Shown here: one piece after another, positions 1 through 13,927 of the stretch
How positions within the stretch are numbered: position 1 is the stretch's first letter
Layout of the letters: each line of letters begins with the position of its first letter
DNA from: Rallus limicola
Taxonomy: Eukaryota; Chordata; Aves; Gruiformes; Rallidae
Direction of reading: 5' to 3'
DNA length: 64,000 nucleotides
Assembly (NCBI GenBank): GCA_022605955.1
Contig: JAKCOZ010000001.1
Location: forward strand, 74,158,520-74,222,519
Translations under genes and position numbers: made by a program
The notes under the pieces: model-generated
The model's database searches: none
The model's input: the letters and a program-made list of their open reading frames with translations, nothing else
What the model was told of the DNA's origin: nothing

Positions 1-1123
1 AATTTTTTTCCTTTGGTTCCTACAGCTGGTGGCACAGTAAGCTTCCTTACCAGATACTGCCTGCACATAGACAGCAGTGACTTGTGCTGGTCAAACTGGA
101 GATCGGGGATCGCTCCATTACCAGGCTATTCAAGAGGTCCCTCTTCATTGCTACAGGTAGATCAGGGATTGTTCTGAAATCCCATTGATCCATTGACACA
201 ATTGACCAGAAGAGGCCTTTGAAACAGCCTATCGGGTTTTGAGGATGGACTTGCCTGCCCCAGCAGAGTTGAGGGGCAGCATCAGATCAGGAAAGGGTTA
301 TTGTCAATTTGTGACAGTCATTATTTTCAGCTGCCTCATCTTTCATCAGACCAAATGCCAGGTCAAGAATGCAGCCAGCCATGCGAGAGGACTCTGCATT
401 CACCAGAGACAGTTTTATAGTTTATTATGGTAGGTGAGTAATGCAGAGCCAGGTCAGAGAAACCAGCACCAGCACAGATAGCAGCTTTATAAAGCTGGTT
501 GCAATGTTTTGTCCTGAAGGCTGGTTTGATATTTAACAAAAACAAACCCCACACCATCTTTTTTTCATATAAAACCATGAGTATTTTTCAAGTAACTGTT
601 TTCCTTTTTAAAGGTTCTTCAGTTTTTCCAGTTTAAAGCTGCTTTGTTGACGGTTTGATTTCCTTCCCTTTTTTATTTTCTTCACTTTTTTTTTTTTTCC
701 ATTTCTTGTGCTGAAAAAGAAAGTAGGGAGAGGCTGGGGACAACTTATTTGTCAGTTAAAATTGACAGATACATCTGTTTTTTTCTTTTTCAGTTGTTTA
801 AAAAAAATGTTTTAAAATTATAAAGAAACAAACATGGGAAAACCATCCAAATTTCAACCTCAGAGACACCGATTGAAACAGCATAATAGTTTGGTCTTTC
901 AAAGCTGAGAGAATCCCCTTTCCAAAGCCTGGTATTTTGTTTCTTGAACTGTGTAGTGGCAATATACCTTCTTTGCTACAGCTGGAACCATAAAATCCAG
1001 TACTATTTGAAGGAGAAAAGGTGAAGATGTTTTCGATGGCAGAAAAAGTTAATGGCTCATTCCTTTTAGTTGCACTGGCTTATGTACAAACATATATATT
1101 ACATCAAGCTATCTAGTTCAGTA

Positions 1124-1561
1124 CTAATGAACACTGTAGCGAACAGACACCCATCCAGGAGCTTCATCTAGTGCACAACTCCTCCACCACAGCAACATGG
1201 AGCATAGTGCTTGCTTTTTAGGAACAAAGTCTGGCAGAGAGTGGCTGCTCAGCAGTTTCAGGGCAGTGCAAACAGGTTTGGTGCATAAGCACAGGATAAA
1301 GCTAAACATTTCTAAATCTACCCACTGAAGGCAATTGTTTCGTACACGCACTAGGCCAATATATGAACATGCAATTTGTACATCCATCATACTTAACAAA
1401 AAGAAGTTTGCTTTTAGTATAACAGAGAGTAAGAGTAGCAGCTGCTCTTCAGGTAGGCTGGGAATGCCACAGTAGCCTGTACATGGAACCACATGTCTTT
1501 GAAGTGACTGGAAAAACCGAGGGATCGGTACAGCACCAGGCCTCAGCACCCAAGCTACCAT
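1124..1561 (-). other. Unrecognised open frame, 145 codons
   Basis: A minus-strand frame, leucine-rich in its middle (LPEEQLLLLLSVILKANFF, then a helix-like VQIACSYIGLVRVRNN). It is among the longest frames outside repeats. An in-frame stop lies directly upstream of the ATG, so a longer protein would need splicing or be a broken copy. I recognise no family. It may be chance or an old retrocopy. Confidence 0.15.
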
Positions 1562-4500
1562 TGCTCAGCTGATGTACATCAGTTTGTTAAAACAGGAAGA
1601 CCTGGTTGTGCAGCTGAACTACTGTTGCATTCAAAGTCAAACCAAGGTTCAGGCTCTAATTTAAGTGCACTGAAGTCACATAGCCAAGCAGCTGAAAATC
1701 CAGTCCAACAGTAATGCTCATAGCACTCATTATGTCCCTAAGGGCAGGAACTTGCAAGGCCTGTAACTGGCAAAAAGAAAGGTGAGGTCCCTGTCTCAAA
1801 AAGCTGTGTCTAATTTTTATGGCAAGACAATCGGAGACAACTGAGAATAAATTACAAGAAAAAAAACCTGGCTGGAAAAGGGGAATTGGGAACTAATTAT
1901 TTCTGTTTACATCCTCAGTGTGACTTGGTGATTCTTGGATATCTTACCTTCTCTGACATACTTCTGCATTTTCCAAAGGGGAACAAAATCTTACATCATG
2001 CAGCTATTTGTCAATGTTTGCAGAGCACTTTCAACTAGGAGGAACATCTTGGCTGACTCTACAGAAGAACAAAGGGACCATAATAAAACCTTGCTGAGTG
2101 CTCAAGCTTCCCCTACTGTGACACAGTCTCAGGTGGGTGCAGGTAGCTCTTGTTCACACCTTTGGCCCCTGGCACTGACAAAACACCACCAGGGGAGTTT
2201 CTGGAGCATTTCTGGAACGCCAATTGTATTCAAGCAGTTGGTGCAGAGGCCTCTAACACCTGAGACACAGAACAAGCTCCTGGACTCTGGCTTAACGCAA
2301 TCAGACAGGGCTGGAGTCAAAAGGCAACACTTTGCCAATGTCCAGAGCTCTGTATCACAGGAACAGAGGAGTCCAAGTTCAGCTCTACTGGATCTGTGGT
2401 AGAGGTCCTTTGTTTTTTATATAGAAGTAGGGTAAATGTTTTATTCACAAGACCTTTTAATGTTGCTGTGGTCACAGGAAATTGAGAAGTTTAAACAGAG
2501 GCCAACAGGAAAAGCAAAGTGTGACATGTTGAGTTGCTTATTCAGAGCCAATGAAGATGGGGAACAGCAGCTCTATACAAAGGACTGTTTATATCAACCA
2601 ACGCATAATTTTAAATTTCCTGCATGAGTCATTTTTTGGGCATCTTTTTGTCCTGTCTCTTTGTCACTCTCCACTGGACTGAAAAACATAAGCACAATCA
2701 TGTTAAAAATATTTTTTTTTCCTTTTTAAGGAAATCCTAATGAATCTAGATCCTTGTGAAGTACCACCATGGTTCACCACTAGTGCACCAGCCACCAAGA
2801 GCTGAAGCTGAAGGGTCAAGCATAAAATGGGTTTCTAAGTCACCTGGGGCTCTGAAAAATAAGGGACTTTCTAGCTCTTGAGGAATAATTTAACTGAATG
2901 CACTTGTCCTGGTTTAAAGGTGGCACCTTTGGGAACATTTCACGGTTTTACACGGGGAATGGTTGAGCATCCAAAGATGCCAACCTGGCTCTAGCAAGAA
3001 CAGAGTGAGTTCTGCCTCTCTGAAAACCAACCTCTGCACTGCATCAGTCTCTGTACCCACATAACACTTGGCTTCTCCCTGGATACTGATAGCAAACAAA
3101 GCAACACCCAGGGGACTTCTGTGATGCCTATCTGGTGGGAAAGGGACCTCAAGAGAGTCCTTCTTACAGACAAGTGATACATAACGGTCCAGGAAAACCT
3201 ATCTTTCCCCTTTATCCACAGAGAACGGCTCTACATCAAGGTACTACATTCACCCCCAAAAAACCCCACAGAGAATTCACATGCTTAGGCTAATGGCTTT
3301 AAAAAAAAAAAATCAGGGTTCTTGCTGCACAATACAATGAAAATGCACGTTTTTCTTCTTAAACACATTTTAGCTTTTGTGAGCTTGTGTGAAAAGAGCC
3401 CATTATTAAGCCTGAGTTATTTAAGCAATATTGGAAATGCCCCTGCCCTTTTGTTAATTTGCTTGGCTTGGTGCACACATGGCATTTGTTTTATATCATG
3501 TGTGGAACTTGCTTCTTTAAAAAGTCTGCAGGTTTCAAATTCCTCCGCTTTTGATAGATGTACTGTATGTACTGTTAGGTTTTAAAAAAAAAAAAAGTTA
3601 CAGGTGGCTGCTATTTTTCCCAATTCAGTCCACAAAAGCCCCTTTATTGAAAGAAGCCCTTAATGAAAAAGAAAAGTAGAGCTACTGTATGTGAGGTTGC
3701 AAAGATCTCTGGTGGAAATATTTGGTGTTTACATTTTGTCGAACTATTTATACTGTGGACACATACTACACTAAAGGCTCTCTTTTCCCTGCATAATAGA
3801 AATCCTTGTGACTGAATTCTATATTCTTAGTATGGTTTACTTTTTTTTTGTATTTTTTTTTATCCAGCCTTACCGCATTTCATTCCACCCCTGCTTGCTA
3901 CACGACTTTGTGTGTCTCCAGCAGGCAGAGCTGTGTAATAGCAACACCTTCTGGAAGGGAAGGAGGGAGACACCGGAGAATCCTTTCAGCCTCTTGCAGC
4001 TTGTTGCACCCACCAGCCTGCGTACAGTGCTAATAAGGCAGGAGTTTGTAATAATAATTAGGGTACATCACTAACTGCATGCGCATTTATTGCTTCGTTT
4101 AACGGTAATTGAAAACTCTGAGGATTTTTTTAATAACTCTTTCAGGGTCTTTTTTGTTTGGAGAACTTTTAACAGTTAACATGAAGTATTTTTATTACAG
4201 TGGATCTGTGGGTCTAAGTCTCTGCTCTATTACACCCTTTGTCTGATGATAAGAAGGAGCGGAGGAGCGCCTTGCTGCTCATCAGCAGGAGCCACCTCTT
4301 CTCCCTTCAGAAGACTGGCACTTCCAAACCGCCCCCCCAAGCCATCCAGGGACAACCCAAGTGCAAGGGCCCAGGCTTTAACATCAACCCTGTATCCAAA
4401 AGTCTCACAACCTTAGATAAGCATCACAGACTTCCCAGGGCCTTCATAAACACACCTCGGCCACGGAAGAGCCCTTCAGAGCTTTTGGCATTGGGGCTTT

Positions 4501-5749
4501 TACGTTTTTCGCACGAGGACAGGCAGCCCTTTCTGCCTGTTGCTACAAGACAGCTTTGTGAGCACGGGTAGGATACAGTGGGGTGGTGGCAGGGGGGCTC
4601 CTTTAACCGTCTGTAACTTCCTTCTGTGGTGATGTTTTGTTTGGCAAAGTACTGGAGAGAAATACCATTTTAGTAGTAATAATAATACCTCTAATTAGAT
4701 CTTTGAACAGAGCTGCAACCAATCATTTTCACACCACTGTTGCGAGGTGAGTACTACTAGAGGAAAAGGGAGATAGAACTGAAGCCCTTGGTGAAAGCCT
4801 CTATTGAGGGACAAGAGGCAAGTAGAGGAGCAGAGGAGTTTCCACAGTTAAACCTAGGCTACAGCTACACATTCCAAGCATCAGACCCAATATACTTTGC
4901 TTTAATGGTGCCAAACCGGTGGCCAAACACGTTCTGAAGCAGCAGGCATTATTCAGGAGAATTATTAGGTCCTGCAACATTCAGTTGGTTTGGAGGATGC
5001 AGGACTGAGAGTCCGTATGAGCCTGAATGCCTTTCCTCACACAAGGCAAGTCCCAGTCTGGTTCTTCCTCGTGGGCAGCTGGATCTAGGGGAACATCTGG
5101 CAAATTTTGATGATTTTTGCAAAGTTAATACAATATTTCCATTTTTGCTTTTCATTGTCAAATGTTAACACAGAGGTGTCTCTGAGCAAAATTTGCCCTT
5201 GCTCTTTGCTTTGACACTATGTTTCTGTGTCCTCTATACCCCATTCACTCTTGGTCAGGATTTTATTTTGTGGGCTATTCCTTTTCTTTCTGCACACTCT
5301 TGTGTTGGCTCCAGCAATGCCAGCTCCTGCTCATCTAATAAAGAAGCCAGTGTACTGCAAAGTGCTCACGCAGTGCAGCCATCATCCACAAGACACTTTA
5401 AGTTTGCTCACTCCACTGTGCAAAATAATTCTGAAGAGAAGCCTTCTAAGAAATGCAGAGAGATTTTCCATCATGGAAAAAAACACACTGCAAGTTATGT
5501 TTAGGTGTGTCTGCGAGGGGAAAACTGTTTAGAAAAACAAGTTTGTGAGTGGTCTTTGTGACATGTTTCACTTTCTGAGGATGACGAGCACCCACCACCA
5601 CCTAGCAGCACACAATACATACTCCTCCCAACTAACCATGGCAAACACAGCCTCCTCTCCCCACTCCACATTTCTCTAAGTAGCATCATATCTGCACCTT
5701 AAAAAGCAGGGGATCTCAGGCATGATCCTGCCCAAGGCCAGACTGCACC

Positions 5750-6850
5750 ATTAAGAAACCCATGAGGGGGCTGCAGGCAGCTGCTCGGCACAGCCAGGTG
5801 AGGATAGCTAACCGAGCAGTACAGAGAAGGCCATCTGGCACCAGCTGTGCTCCAGCTCCCAGCAGGACAACCTCTCCTCTTATGAATGTAATTTCCACAA
5901 CATGCATGAGAGCGAATCGCTATTGCAATAAGCTGTCTTGTCCTTTCCCTCACCTGTACCTGTCACCTTCAGGAAAGGAAAAAAGCCACCACAACGAGAA
6001 TGCTGAGCGCTGAGCTGTGGAGGCGCTCCCTGCTGCAGCTTGAAAACGAGCACAGAAATTCAGCAGGGAAGCCTCTTCCCTCTCCCTTCTGCTCCATGCA
6101 AGAAATGTCTGTCTGCTCCCCATACCTGTAAGTGCCAGGAGCCATGGGGCAACGAGCCAGCAGGACAGCAAGAAAGCTGTTGAAGCCCTTCTCTCTCATC
6201 CTGCCGGCACAGCCCCGCTGCAAACGGCACAGATCAAATGCATCCCCTGTGCTGGGGAATGGGTTAATCCCCGGACGAGGGGAGTTTGTGACAAACCACC
6301 GACTAGACTGAGAATCTCTAGCGGGATTTTCACACGTCTGGCCTGGGATCCTCAATCGCTGATAATGACAGGCATTACCTGACCCAGCCAGCAAGAGGAT
6401 CAGGATGGCTGTTCTCAAGAATTTGCAAATCGTTCTCCAGTTCCTGGCTCCTTCCCTTTGACTATCTTGGCAGCCTGTTCTGGCAGCCAGACTATCTCAC
6501 CTAAGACTTCTCCAGCTGGTGAAGCATCTTGGCGCTCCTGCCTCTCTATGCCCACACACTTTCATCAACTTCAGCAGTAACCCTTTTAAGTGTTATCTTG
6601 CAGGCCTAATTACTTCAAATACATTTTCAGGCTGACGGCGTTGGACAGGTGGAAATTTAGCGCCATCTATTGCTAACTAATAAAGCACTGCCTCGCTAAG
6701 AAGGCGGGAGCCTTGGCTGAACGGTTCCTGCAATCCGGCAGGAAGGAGCGTCCCCACCGCCAGCAGAAACTCTTCTGCCATGACCCGATGGTGAAAGCCT
6801 TGCAGTTTTGTAGAAAATACATCTGTAAGTCTTGCTAGCAACGCACCCCG
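5750..6850. promoter_or_regulatory. CpG-enriched block, possible promoter or insulator
   Basis: CpG dinucleotides are clearly more frequent here than in the rest of this CpG-poor window, by eye several dozen in about 1.1 kb. A CTCF-like motif lies at 6658-6673. A minus-strand frame of 149 codons (5969-6418) falls inside and starts with a short hydrophobic segment. It could be a weak CpG island at a noncoding RNA promoter or an insulator. Function is inference. Confidence 0.35.
6658..6673 (-). promoter_or_regulatory. Candidate CTCF site
   Basis: On the minus strand it reads GCAATAGATGGCGCTA, close to the vertebrate CTCF core CCASYAGRKGGCGCTA, with the AGATGGCGCTA half exact. Confidence 0.5.
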
Positions 6851-8135
6851 ATTTCTTCAACCTGGAGACAGAGCAAGAACCAATTTTCTCTCAGGATTTC
6901 TAAAATGTCTTAACTAAACCTTGTCCTGAAATGCTACGGCATTAATATCTCTCTCACGCTCTCTATCCCTTTCATCCCACCGGTGTTTTGGTAACCGTTC
7001 TCTACACTGCACCTCTACCACAAAAAAACTCTAGAGCTGGTCTCTTTACTCACAGTTTGTAGGCCAAGCTCTTGGCAACACCAGCTGTACCTCTTCCTAC
7101 CGTGAGGGAATGAAGTGAAAGGAGTCAGTAAACCTAATGGTAAGTGGCACCCCCTGAGCTCAGCTGCAGACGAGGAAGCATCTGAGAAGAAGACTGAGTG
7201 GTCAGCACAGCTGACTGACAGAGAGAAAACTGTGTTTCTGAAGAGACATTAATGAAGCTAAAGGTTACAGTCTTCTCAAAGGTCTTGGGCCTTGTACCTG
7301 CAGAGGATTAAATAATTTACAAATGCATATCCCTAATGAGACAAGAACCCCCAAAACATCCTATCAAGAAACAAAGGCTAGAGGGTAGGGCATGTTGATT
7401 TCTGCAACGGGAACAAAAGCTGGGTCTTTTCACAGCCCCCGAGAAAATATCTGAACACACCTGTAGCAGCACGTGTTAGTTGCATGACATGCTAGCACCA
7501 GATTACAACACTGTTAATCTCTGCTCACTGTAAGCAGCTACTGATATTGCAATATTTTTGCACAATAAAGGTAAAGACTGTGGTGATAACAATTAAAGTC
7601 AGTTAGGATAGATGGGTGGACGTTTGAAAGCACTTCTTAAACCAAAGTACTGCTATACACAGCCTGCAAAGGTGAGAAAGAAGCATGTTGTCTAACTCTG
7701 TGATGTCTCCCATACACGACTGCAAAGATTCCTGAGGAAAGGAGAGGTAAGATGACAAAAAAGATGAGCAACACTACTTCAAACTGTCTGCAGTCATAAA
7801 GTAGAGACATCTTAAAACTGTTAGAAAAAAAATACCTGATACAGTGTAAACAGCTGTCTGTGTTTTATTGCAGCCTGCATCAGACCTAGTACTTTTTAAG
7901 TGCCACAAGCTGTAGACAGGAAAAATTATTTTTAAACATTATTTTTAGCACATATGATGGAGAGGAAAGGTGGAATATGTGTAGCAGGCAGTTTAAAAAC
8001 AGGAAAGCCAAGAAAGAAAGATTCAAATGCTTGGTTTATTTTGCAAAAGATGCCTGGGATTTTTAAGGTTGCCTTGAAGAGTTGTAAGAGCTGAATCAAT
8101 GTTTTTTTTTGGGGTAATCTATACTTCTGATCCTT

Positions 8136-8165
8136 AAAAAAAAAAAATTAAAAAAAAAAAAAAAA
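8136..8165. repeat. A-rich low-complexity tract
   Basis: Two runs of A separated by TT. It may be a retroposon tail remnant, but no element body is recognisable on either side. Confidence 0.8.
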
Positions 8166-11100
8166 TCAACATAAACTGTGCAGTCAGCATACTAATGACT
8201 TCCTGCTTTTTTGTAAATAAATGAAAACTCTTTATGGTCACAAAGAAACAAAAAGGTGACCAAGAAATCAAAGTGAGAATTCAATAACACAAATTCAGTG
8301 TGTTCTCCTTGAGATCCTGCCGTTCCCTCAGCTTAACTCAATAGCCCAGATACTTTCTCACTGCTCCCCAGAAGTTAGGAGACCACATTCCCCACCATGT
8401 ATTTAGAGAACAGAGCCTGGTTCACATGGCCCTACTGCTGAGCCCGTCCCGACAGCTTTGGCTTAGACTCTCTCTTTTATCCCCATCTTCTTTCCCTGTT
8501 CCCCAGAGCCTTGCATCAGCAATGGTAGCAATCAGGTTGGGCTGCCAGCATTGCCAGGAGGAGCTAAGGGGAGGGTAAAACTTTGTTATGTACGAGATCT
8601 GGCCCATCCTCTGGCCATCTCTAATTTAGAACAATAGAAAGGACAAGGCAAGGCAGAAAAATTTAGATAAATTTGTCTAAATCTATTAGTGGCTATTACT
8701 TCTATGCAGCAAATCAGTGGCAGTCCTTAGGCAGAGTCCCCAGAGGGATGTCCTCAGAGGGATAAAGAGACACTAAGGCAGAGGAGCGTGTGCCTGACCC
8801 ACCTACTCACTCAGCTCTGGCAGACAACAGGAGTGGCCAGGGTACAAAGGCACTTGTCCAATCCATCACCTCTCTGGCAGATAAGCACAGAGGGTTCAGG
8901 AGCAATAATGCTGCCCTGCATCTGCTGAGGGCATCCTCCCACCAGCAGTAATGTACCTGAACAGACCAGCGCAAAGACTGAAAAGTGAATGGCAGGCTGA
9001 AATTCAACCAGCAAAGAAGTAAAAATTACTTTACTATGACAGTACTACTGGAGATGATCTGGAGTGTATAAATGGCAAAGTAGAGAGCGTGATGTAAGAA
9101 ACTGAACTTGTAAGGTAGCACTGGGTGTCAGGGAAAAGGGAAGAGGACTTTTTGTCCAGAGGGTTGACCTATTTTTTTCTGCATCAGATTTAAAGCTGGG
9201 AAGGTAACAAGAACAAGATCCAATTTCCCAACCTATTAGCAAACTTCCCTTATCGGGTAAATAAGTGGTTATGGGTTAAAGCAAATGTGGTTACCAATTA
9301 TCTTCCGGAGAGGACAGGACTCAAATCTGCTCCTATAAATCATATGGTAGAAGAAGTTATGGGTGAAGGAGGGATATTCTAGTTTAAAACAAATCACGGC
9401 ACATTACAAAAGCTCTGCAAAAGCCTGTTCTAACTCACACAAGCTCCCAGGGCTGTCAAGAAAATACCAAAGACCCCAGTCGCCTGGGATCAGTAAGTTT
9501 AAAGGCAATCTGTTCTTTCTGAGCTATGAGAGTCCTGTGAGACTACGACTCCATTCCAAATTTCTGCTAACAGCAGTGCCAACTAGGAGCATGGTGAATT
9601 GTGATTTCCCCAGCAGAGCTCTGCCAACCAAAGCCCCAAATGACTCCGTTGTTCTAGCAGAAGAAGTGATTTTCCTGGGATAGCTTTTTTCCTGTGTGGG
9701 GCCATGGCCAGGTATGGTCTTTTTGTATACACAAAAGATTGCAGCTTCACTGGTGGAGCTGCAGCTGTACCTCAACCCTGATAAAAATGCACCTAGGCAT
9801 AGACATAAGACCACGGTATATCACACATAGGTTGTGAGCAGGGTTGGAGGGTAATTATGTACAGCAGGTCTGAAAATCTATAGCTGCCTCACAGAGGCTT
9901 TAGTGTTCTCTTCAGCAGTGTTGTGTTTACTCAGAAGAAGCTGTTGCAAACTGAAAATACACATGGCTCTTTCTTTTTCTTTTGTAACTTCTGTGCATGA
10001 TAAACAGCAACATTTCTCACATTCCCTACAGTTTTCAGGGGTGGTGACAACTGCAAGTGTCCCTCCATGGACATCTTTCTTCAGGTGGTAAGAAAGATCC
10101 AATCATGTATCCCAAGATAAAAAAATAATTTGCCTGGAAAGTTAATATAGCGATAAACAACCTCGAGTCGGTCGGCTAGTGGAAATCAGAGGGGTCCCAA
10201 CCTGATTGCTGGAGACAAGACAAGATTTAGGCACAAGCTAAATGAAGAATACTTGGGAGCTCTGTGTTTTATCAGGGAATGAATGTTCCTGCTGTTCAGG
10301 CATTTGAAAATCACATTAACCTGGAAAAGTCAAAGCAGGGACAAGATACATAATAGATACTGACTGCAGGGGCTCCAGGGCAGATGTCAACTCTTACTTC
10401 TGCAGCAGAGGTCACGGAAGAATCTTTTTGGTACTTTTTTTCCCCTCTTTCTTCTTTTTCTTTGAAACCAGCAAAAAATAGCTCACTTGTGGGCAGGAAG
10501 GAAGAGGCCAAACACGGGTCTTACTTTCTATGTATCAGCCACCTTGCCTCATCTCACAGACCCAAAGATTATCTGGTCAGCTAAATAAACGCGGTGCTAG
10601 ACAAAACAGCCAGAAGGCAGCTGCCCAATGACCTGCTTGCAGAGGGGACTCTCCCTCTACTCCCCTCTGAGCCAGCCTGATCACATCCTGCCCTGGCCTA
10701 GCCAGGCAAGAGTTCACAGCGCTCAGTTCTACATGAACACCATAAAGGCTCTCATGGCCTCAAGCTGTGCATGCAGCCAGGCAATTTTGGAGCAGAAAGA
10801 TCTTGGCTAAATCACCAAACTGCAACTCAAGTCCATCTTTGCTCTCCCAAGTAATAACCAACCGTGTTGTTTTTTCCACATGTGGCTGTGGGGTTTCCTA
10901 GCTGTGTGGCCTTGGGTAGAGATCACAAAAGTAAACATGGAAAATGTTTCAGGTCTCACCTGAGTGGATTCTTTTATCCTGTGGTAGTTAGCAACAGAAA
11001 ACAGTACGTGCAACACAGCTGGCCCTCAATCAAGAAAATTGTGCATGCAAAAAAAATATGGCTCCTAAACACATAGGCACTTCTGAGTGTGGTCTCCAAA

Positions 11101-13927
11101 GCTCTTCCTTTTACGAGTTACCTCCCTCCTTGGAGGTCTGAGTTGCATTTGGTCCCCACGCACAAAGGAGAAGGCTTAAAATTTGGATGACCAGGTGCTC
11201 TTCTGAAAAAAAATATAGCAGTGTCTCTAGATGCATGTTGTTTGTATAATTAATTTGCTTTTGAACACTCATAATCCCAGAAGATATCACCCCATGTTCA
11301 GAGTGGAACATTTAGACAATGCAGGGTCTTCCAAGGTTAGGTGAAAATGGGCTGGGTGTTTATTTGTTTAAACCAGAATCAATACCATAGACTGACAAGG
11401 GCTGGAATTATAGAAGGTTTAGCCATACATAATCTTGATTTCCTTGTGTTTAAATGTCACTGTCAGCTGTAGGCAGCGTTCCAGCTCGCGAAGTTTCACT
11501 GAAACTGGAAGCAACAGTGAGCTTGGCAGAAATGTGATTGTAAGGTTTAATTGAAAGAGTAAGCATGCTATTACAAATTAATGTGGAGAAGGCAGCTATG
11601 GTGGGATCTGTCTTCAGGTCCATATGGCCCTCCATTGCTCATTGATCATACAGCCTGTCATGCATTTATCCTCACAGGAGTCGCTTGGTTTGCTGAGAAC
11701 TATTACCCCCGTTTTACAGCTGGAAAATAGGAGCTAGGAGAGTTACCTGCCTTCCTCAAAGGCACAGAAACGAATAGATCAAGGTTAACTGCTAATCTTT
11801 TCTTCCTTTCCAGATTGCTTATAATTTTTCCCTAATGAAAATCACTTCTGATCTGATAAACTTATATTATGCACCTCAGAGGAAAGCAAGAGAAGCAGTG
11901 TCTTTTAAAAATAAATCATTACAAGCCAACACGATTTTAGCAATTTACTGTAATTGCAGTTTGATTTTCAGTTTTCCTGTGGAAGATATCAAACTTATCA
12001 TCTTATGACTGAAAGAAACAGTAATTATTAAAATATACTTAGTTGATTACTGATGATCTGTGGGTCATACTTTCCTTTTTTTCTCCTGAAAATTCGCTTT
12101 TCTTATTTTGAAATGAAAACCATACATTTTTCTGCCAACCAGCTCTACATAAACATAAATTTATTTTTCCTGTCAATATATGTTATAACAGAGGGGAAAA
12201 AATGTTTAAGCAGGCTACAGCAGATGAATTTTGCCCTGAAATTCATATAAGACTTGATGAGAGCCAACAATGTTTGATCCACTGAGACTCTCCCTCACAC
12301 TGCTCAAGTTGTGGTAACAGATAATAAAGCCTTGCTCATGTTACCATCTCTTTCCAGGGAAAACTTGCCACAAAGAACCTGTGAGGTTTGGCAGACATAG
12401 ATACACATTCAAAAAATGAAGTTTGTGTTTAAACACGATCTTATCCTGTAAAATTTGGGGAATTTCCCTTTTGCCAGCCTGAACTTTGACCTTATTGACA
12501 TCTCTCTTAGCTTTTGAGTTTATGTCCCCATAGGACTGAAAAAGCTTGCCAGTATTAGTTATGCAGAAATTGGGAAACAGGACAGATGTTGGCAATTTTT
12601 TTGTTGGAATGCAACACAAAATGTGGAATAAGAAGGTCTCCATGCTGCCTGGGTGTAGCCGCATGTAGACTAACAAAAGGAATCCTCCTGAGGGACCCTG
12701 AGAGTTAAATAGCTGTAGAAGGTACAATCAAGCTCTTAAGATTTACTTTAGTAAAGAGTTTCAAAGTAGGAACCAAATAACGTTGGGCTTTCAAAACCAG
12801 AGCAGCCATTTGACCTAAAAAAGCTGCTGCTGATTCGTTATGGTTTATATGCATAATGCCAGAACCAGTTACACAGCTTTCATCCACATATTGTCAAATA
12901 AGCTTCTGCCCAGGCTGACAGACTGTAATCTGGTCTCTAAAGTTAAAAAAAAAAAGAAATTTAAAAACAAAACCCCAAAACCCCCACTTTGCATCTATTG
13001 GAGGTCATATTGGGGCATTTTTCTCCTCATGAAGTATTCTTTCCATGACAGCAAAATACAGGCAATTAAGTTAGGTAGTATTACTTCTTTAGCTTGTTTA
13101 TTTGTTAAAAAGAATACAATGGGAACAAACAGCAAAAGGTTGGTTCCTCATTCAGGAATCCTCAAACATGTCATGCAAGCCTACATTCCCAAAACTGGGT
13201 TTCTTTATTCCTCCAGAAAAGCATACACAACACTATCTTTCTCTGCTCTCCACCTTAGCAGACACAGATGCTACAAACTCTGCAGTCTGAAAAACCTGTG
13301 GCACAGCCACTGACCGCCAGGAATATCTTTAAATTAATGGCTTACCTGACAGCAGCTATCAGCATTTCCCAGCCTAACAGTACCACTGGTGGTAGATGAA
13401 GATACCAAAACAGAGCAAGAGAAACTATAATTTCTCTCAGCAAGGCAACATATCATGGATAACCACCTCTTGTCTCACTTTCACAATCCTCATTGTGGCT
13501 TTGCAAGCACACCCAACAGTGTGAAGATTGCTGCCACCTGGAAACTAATCAGGCACTTTGATTAGACCAAGTACAGGGCAGCTGGGGTCTCTACCCACCA
13601 GTGGGTCACTGATCCTACCTCTTCAGAGGGACAACCCTCTGTAGAGAACTGACTGGCAACAGGGATTAGGAAGGATTTCTAACCTTACATTGAGCTCACA
13701 CTCAACTGGTTTTCCTCAAAAGCCATAAAAATATTCCACCTGCAAAAGGAGGACCTTCAAAGGGAAGGGACCACCTGTCAAAGGGAACCTGTGCAAAGAG
13801 TTATGTTTCTGTGGGAGTGCATTTTCAAGACATTTTCATGTAAGCAGCTCACAATTCACTCAGGTTTGTTCTTCTCCACACAGAGTATGGACATACTCCA
13901 AGGTGGCTGAAGAGAATGATTTTAAGT

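Larger units (their letters stand above)
1..13927. other. Intergenic region downstream of BCAT1, no supported gene
   Basis: I see no recognisable exon chain here. Open frames up to about 155 codons occur on both strands but show no known domain. It contains A-rich tracts (for example 8136-8165) and a block of higher CpG density at about 5750-6850. No clear CR1 or LTR copy is visible in this stretch. Confidence 0.5.

Noticed and set aside
1935..2402. Plus-strand frame of 155 codons
   Set aside because: Composition is that of noncoding sequence, there is no recognisable domain, and no splice or repeat context supports it.
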